64,000 nt of DNA, from contig NZ_SGWR01000004.1 of NCBI RefSeq assembly GCF_004217315.1, forward strand, positions 392,718 through 456,717. The letters run 5' to 3'. Below are positions 61,403 to 64,000 of this stretch, one piece after another (position 1 is the first letter of the stretch; the number at the start of each line of letters is the position of its first letter). The notes under the pieces are model-generated. The model saw only the letters and a program-made list of their open reading frames with translations. It was not told the DNA's origin and searched no databases. The DNA is from Corticibacter populi (GTDB lineage: Bacteria > Pseudomonadota > Gammaproteobacteria > Burkholderiales > Burkholderiaceae_C). A program made the translations under genes and the position numbers.

Positions 61403-62828
61403 GCGCTGCGAGACCAATGCCGATGTCAACGCCAAGGCCGCGGCACTGCAGCCGGGCACTGCCGCCAGCGACACCGTACCCAAACGGCGCGGCATCGGCC
61501 TGGGTTGGCAGTTCGGCCTGCTGCTGCTGGGCGCGCTGCTGGCGTCGCACCTGATCGCCATGGCGTTGTTGCAGCGCACGGGCCAGCTCATCAACCCCGC
61601 CTCGCGCAACCAGACGGTGACGACGTTGAGCGCAGTGCATGCACTGGCGATGCGCGGTGCCGACATGGAACTGGCCGGGGCGGATCAGGACCGCGCGTGG
61701 CTGGCCGAGGCGCCGCAGGTGGCTCCGTTTGCCATGCTGCCCGAGGAGCGCCATCTGGCCGCCGCAGTGGCGCAGGCGTTGCGCCTGCCTGCCGAAGGCG
61801 CGGTGTGGATGCAGATCGAGCGCGTCTCCGGCCAGCAGGCCAGGGCCTCGGTGTTCAGCCCGGCGGTCTGGCAGCCGCTGCGGCTGCGCGCCAGCATCGC
61901 CCTGCCGGATGGGCAGTGGCTCAACGCCAGCCTGGGCTTGCAGGGACGTTACGAGTGGTCGCGCATCCTGCTGTTCGCGCTGCCCGCCAGCGTGCTGCCG
62001 GTGCTGGTGGTGGCGTGGCTGGTGGCCTGGCGGCTGGTGCGCCCCCTGCGCAGGCTGATTGATGCGGCGGGGCAACTGCGCTATGGCCATGAGTTGCCGG
62101 ACCTGCCGGTGCGAGGCCCGCACGAGGCGCGCGAGCTGACGCGCCAGTTCAATGCGATGCAGCGGCGCCTGGCACAGCACCGTGATGCGCGCACCCGCAT
62201 GCTGGCTGCCATCAGCCACGACCTGCGCACCCCCGTGACAGCATTGCGCCTGCAGGCCGAGCTCATCGACGACGAAAACTTGCGCGAGGACATGATCGCC
62301 AGCTTGGTCGAGTTGCAGGCCATGGTGGAGGAAACGCTGGATTTCGCGCGTGCCGATGCGCGTGCCGAAGCGTGGCAAACCGTGGACGTTGCGGCGTTGC
62401 TGGCCCCGTTGGAGCGCCGCTACCAGCAACTCGGCCATACCGTGCCGTTCACCGTGCCGACCGGGCTGCGCTGGGTCTGCCGGCCCATTGCATTGCGGCG
62501 GGCCCTGGCCAACCTGATCGAGAATGCGCTGCGTCATGCCGGTGATGCGGCTGTGCGGGTGGTGCTACCGGGGCCCTCCACCGCGGGGGCGTTGTGCCTT
62601 TGCGTGGAGGACGCGGGGCCGGGCATCGATCCGCGCAAGCTCGAACAGGTGTTCGAGCCCTTCCTGCAACTCGACGACGCCCGGGGCCCGCAGCGCCAGG
62701 GACTGGGGCTGGGCTTGGCGATTGCGCGCACCTGCGTCGAGATGCAGGGCGGCACGCTGGTGCTGGAAAACCGCAGCGAAGGGGGCCTGCGCGCCGTTAT
62801 TCGCCTGCCGGCACCACGCCGCGCCTGA
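61395..62828 (+). CDS. Sensor histidine kinase
   Basis: 477 residues from ATG 61395, overlapping the response-regulator stop by 8 bases. Two membrane helices (about residues 33-55 and 190-212), a HAMP segment (RLVRPLRRLIDAAGQL), and phospho-acceptor His in AAISHDLRTPVTAL (about 275). HATPase motifs: N box LIENALRHAGD, DAGPGI, and the G2 region GLGLGLAIARTC. The sensory periplasmic loop (about 55-190) is unrecognised. Partner of the regulator at 60572. Confidence 0.9.
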   Translation: MGERCETNADVNAKAAALQPGTAASDTVPKRRGIGLGWQFGLLLLGALLASHLIAMALLQRTGQLINPASRNQTVTTLSAVHALAMRGADMELAGADQDRAWLAEAPQVAPFAMLPEERHLAAAVAQALRLPAEGAVWMQIERVSGQQARASVFSPAVWQPLRLRASIALPDGQWLNASLGLQGRYEWSRILLFALPASVLPVLVVAWLVAWRLVRPLRRLIDAAGQLRYGHELPDLPVRGPHEARELTRQFNAMQRRLAQHRDARTRMLAAISHDLRTPVTALRLQAELIDDENLREDMIASLVELQAMVEETLDFARADARAEAWQTVDVAALLAPLERRYQQLGHTVPFTVPTGLRWVCRPIALRRALANLIENALRHAGDAAVRVVLPGPSTAGALCLCVEDAGPGIDPRKLEQVFEPFLQLDDARGPQRQGLGLGLAIARTCVEMQGGTLVLENRSEGGLRAVIRLPAPRRA

Positions 62829-62916
62829 GCGGGCCGCTGCGGCTTGCCATTGCGGCGGGCGGCCGTGTTCCTCGGTCCCCAGGTCTTGTCGGGATGAACG
62901 GCTCCGTCGGCGGTTT

Positions 62917-63798
62917 CTACTTGCCCGGACGAATCATTTTGCGAAGGAGGACCAATCGTTTCATGGATTCCACGGATCGTTGTGGGGCCGCCATTGTCAG
63001 ACCGAGCATCAGCATTTCCAGGCATGAGAGGGTGGGGCCATGCAGCGGTATGCTTTCGGCCTTGGCGCGTGGCAGGATGATGATTTGCGCGCACATGGGG
63101 CCCAGGCTGTGCGGTTGGTGGCTGGTGATCAGTATCACAGGGATGCCCAGCCGGTTGGCTTCCTCCATCGTTGCCTGGATTTCACGGTGGGTGTTGCGTG
63201 CCAGCAGTACGATCAACGCATCGCCCGGCGACATCTCCAGCAGTTGTTCGGCCAGTCCGATGCCTGTGAGATTGAGCGCATAGGATGGCGTGCCATGGCG
63301 CAGGAACAGCCGGGCGGCATAGGTGGCCAGGATGCCGGAGGCGGCGATGCCGAAGATGCCAATACGCCGGGCCTGGGCCAGGATAGCGACAGCGCGTTCC
63401 ATGGCCAGTCGGGTTTCGGGCTGTGCCAGGGTTTGCTGGGCATGCAAGTGTTCCTGCAGCACATGGTCGACGACGCTTCCCATGTCCTGCTGGAGTTGCT
63501 CGATGGTGGTCGCGACTTTCGAGACTGTCGTGCTGGATTGGCCGAGATGGTTGGCCAGCATTTGCTTGAGGTCGACAAGGCCGTTGAATCCCAGCGCCTG
63601 GACCGTGCGGATCACAGTGGCATCGGACACGCCGGCTTCATGCGCCAGGTCGATGGCCGATTTCGACAGCACCGAAGCCCGGTTCTGATCGATGTAGTCG
63701 GCGACCATGCGCATGCGGGGCGACAAGATGTGCCTGCGCGTTTGCAGGCGTTGGTGGAACCTGTCCGGGCGGGCGGTGTCTCGCTTGTTCCTGTCCAT
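62917..63798 (-). CDS. RpiR family transcriptional regulator
   Basis: 293 residues. N-terminal HTH_6 domain (KSAIDLAHEAGVSDATVIRT..., about residues 45-80) and a C-terminal SIS sugar-isomerase-like sensor (RIGIFGIAASGILATYAARL, ALIVLLARNTHREI, SLGPMCAQIIILPRAKAES). Such regulators sense phosphorylated sugars or related metabolites. The target genes are not in the window; the following partial gene on the same strand may be one. Confidence 0.85.
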   Translation of the reverse strand: MDRNKRDTARPDRFHQRLQTRRHILSPRMRMVADYIDQNRASVLSKSAIDLAHEAGVSDATVIRTVQALGFNGLVDLKQMLANHLGQSSTTVSKVATTIEQLQQDMGSVVDHVLQEHLHAQQTLAQPETRLAMERAVAILAQARRIGIFGIAASGILATYAARLFLRHGTPSYALNLTGIGLAEQLLEMSPGDALIVLLARNTHREIQATMEEANRLGIPVILITSHQPHSLGPMCAQIIILPRAKAESIPLHGPTLSCLEMLMLGLTMAAPQRSVESMKRLVLLRKMIRPGK

Positions 63799-63936
63799 TC
63801 TGCAAACTCATGTAGTGGCGCATTGCGGGCCGGATTGCGAAGCGCGCCTGTAACCGGCTTGTGCAGCATAGTCGCGCGCAAAGACCGCAATCCTGCCATG
63901 GATTCAGGACCAGCCACTGCTGAAGCCCTGGCTGTT

Positions 63937-64000
63937 TTACAGCCGATCGAGTTCGGCGGCCTGGCGCCGCCAGTCGGCCTCGGCCAGCGGCACGTAGCCT
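63937..64000 (-). CDS. C-terminal end of an unidentified gene, cut by the window
   Basis: The last 20 codons of a minus-strand frame, ending ...GYVPLAEADWRRQAAELDRL with a TAA at 63937-63939. Too short to assign. The start lies beyond the window. Confidence 0.45.
   Translation of the reverse strand, partial: GYVPLAEADWRRQAAELDRL

Overview
The window is GC-rich (roughly two thirds G+C by eye), tightly packed and typical of a betaproteobacterium, most likely a member of the Burkholderiales (Comamonadaceae or Alcaligenaceae type). I base this on the Trb mating-pair module, the nicotinate cluster organisation, the fused LivHM permease and the codon usage. No rRNA, tRNA or CRISPR array was seen.

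Layout. 1-9508: the distal part of a P-type (IncP/Tn4371-like) conjugation operon, trbB(partial)-C-D-E-J-K-L-F-G-I plus a DUF2274 gene, all on the plus strand with tiny gaps or overlaps. This suggests the edge of an integrative conjugative element, although neither integrase nor attachment site is visible. 9543-18743: accessory genes. These are a divergent MFS efflux/TetR pair with twin operators, an orphan barstar-like gene, an AraC regulator divergent from three short-chain dehydrogenases plus a flavin-reductase-like protein, and a hipBA toxin-antitoxin pair.

18744-40163: a complete nicotinic acid catabolic locus. The minus-strand operon carries a 2Fe-2S subunit (nicA), a triheme cytochrome fused to a degenerate molybdopterin domain, a MocA-type cytidylyltransferase and an XdhC-TusA fusion. 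The catalytic molybdopterin subunit is encoded divergently, followed by a MarR regulator. Then come a branched-chain-amino-acid-type ABC importer (28003-32863), nicC, a strong hairpin terminator, and nicT-nicE-nicD-nicX-nicF plus a flavin-reductase-like gene, closed by the convergent nicR regulator. Together they would import nicotinate, hydroxylate it to 6-hydroxynicotinate, and convert it through 2,5-dihydroxypyridine, N-formylmaleamate, maleamate and maleate to fumarate.

40291-52226: a membrane-associated system: yjfI (DUF2170)-pspA-yqiJ-flotillin(yqiK) behind a palindrome-dense promoter, then a globin-coupled diguanylate cyclase on the opposite strand, and a giant 1830-residue AAA-type ATPase (DUF3686, 'DNA repair ATPase' type). 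52425-54818: four integron gene cassettes with four attC sites and no integrase (a CALIN). Two cassettes encode predicted PD-(D/E)XK nucleases, one of them a catalytic-domain-only relative of DpnI. 55037-64000: a large unknown lipoprotein, a DUF2238 membrane protein, a TonB-dependent receptor divergent from a two-component system, an RpiR-type regulator and the end of one more minus-strand gene.
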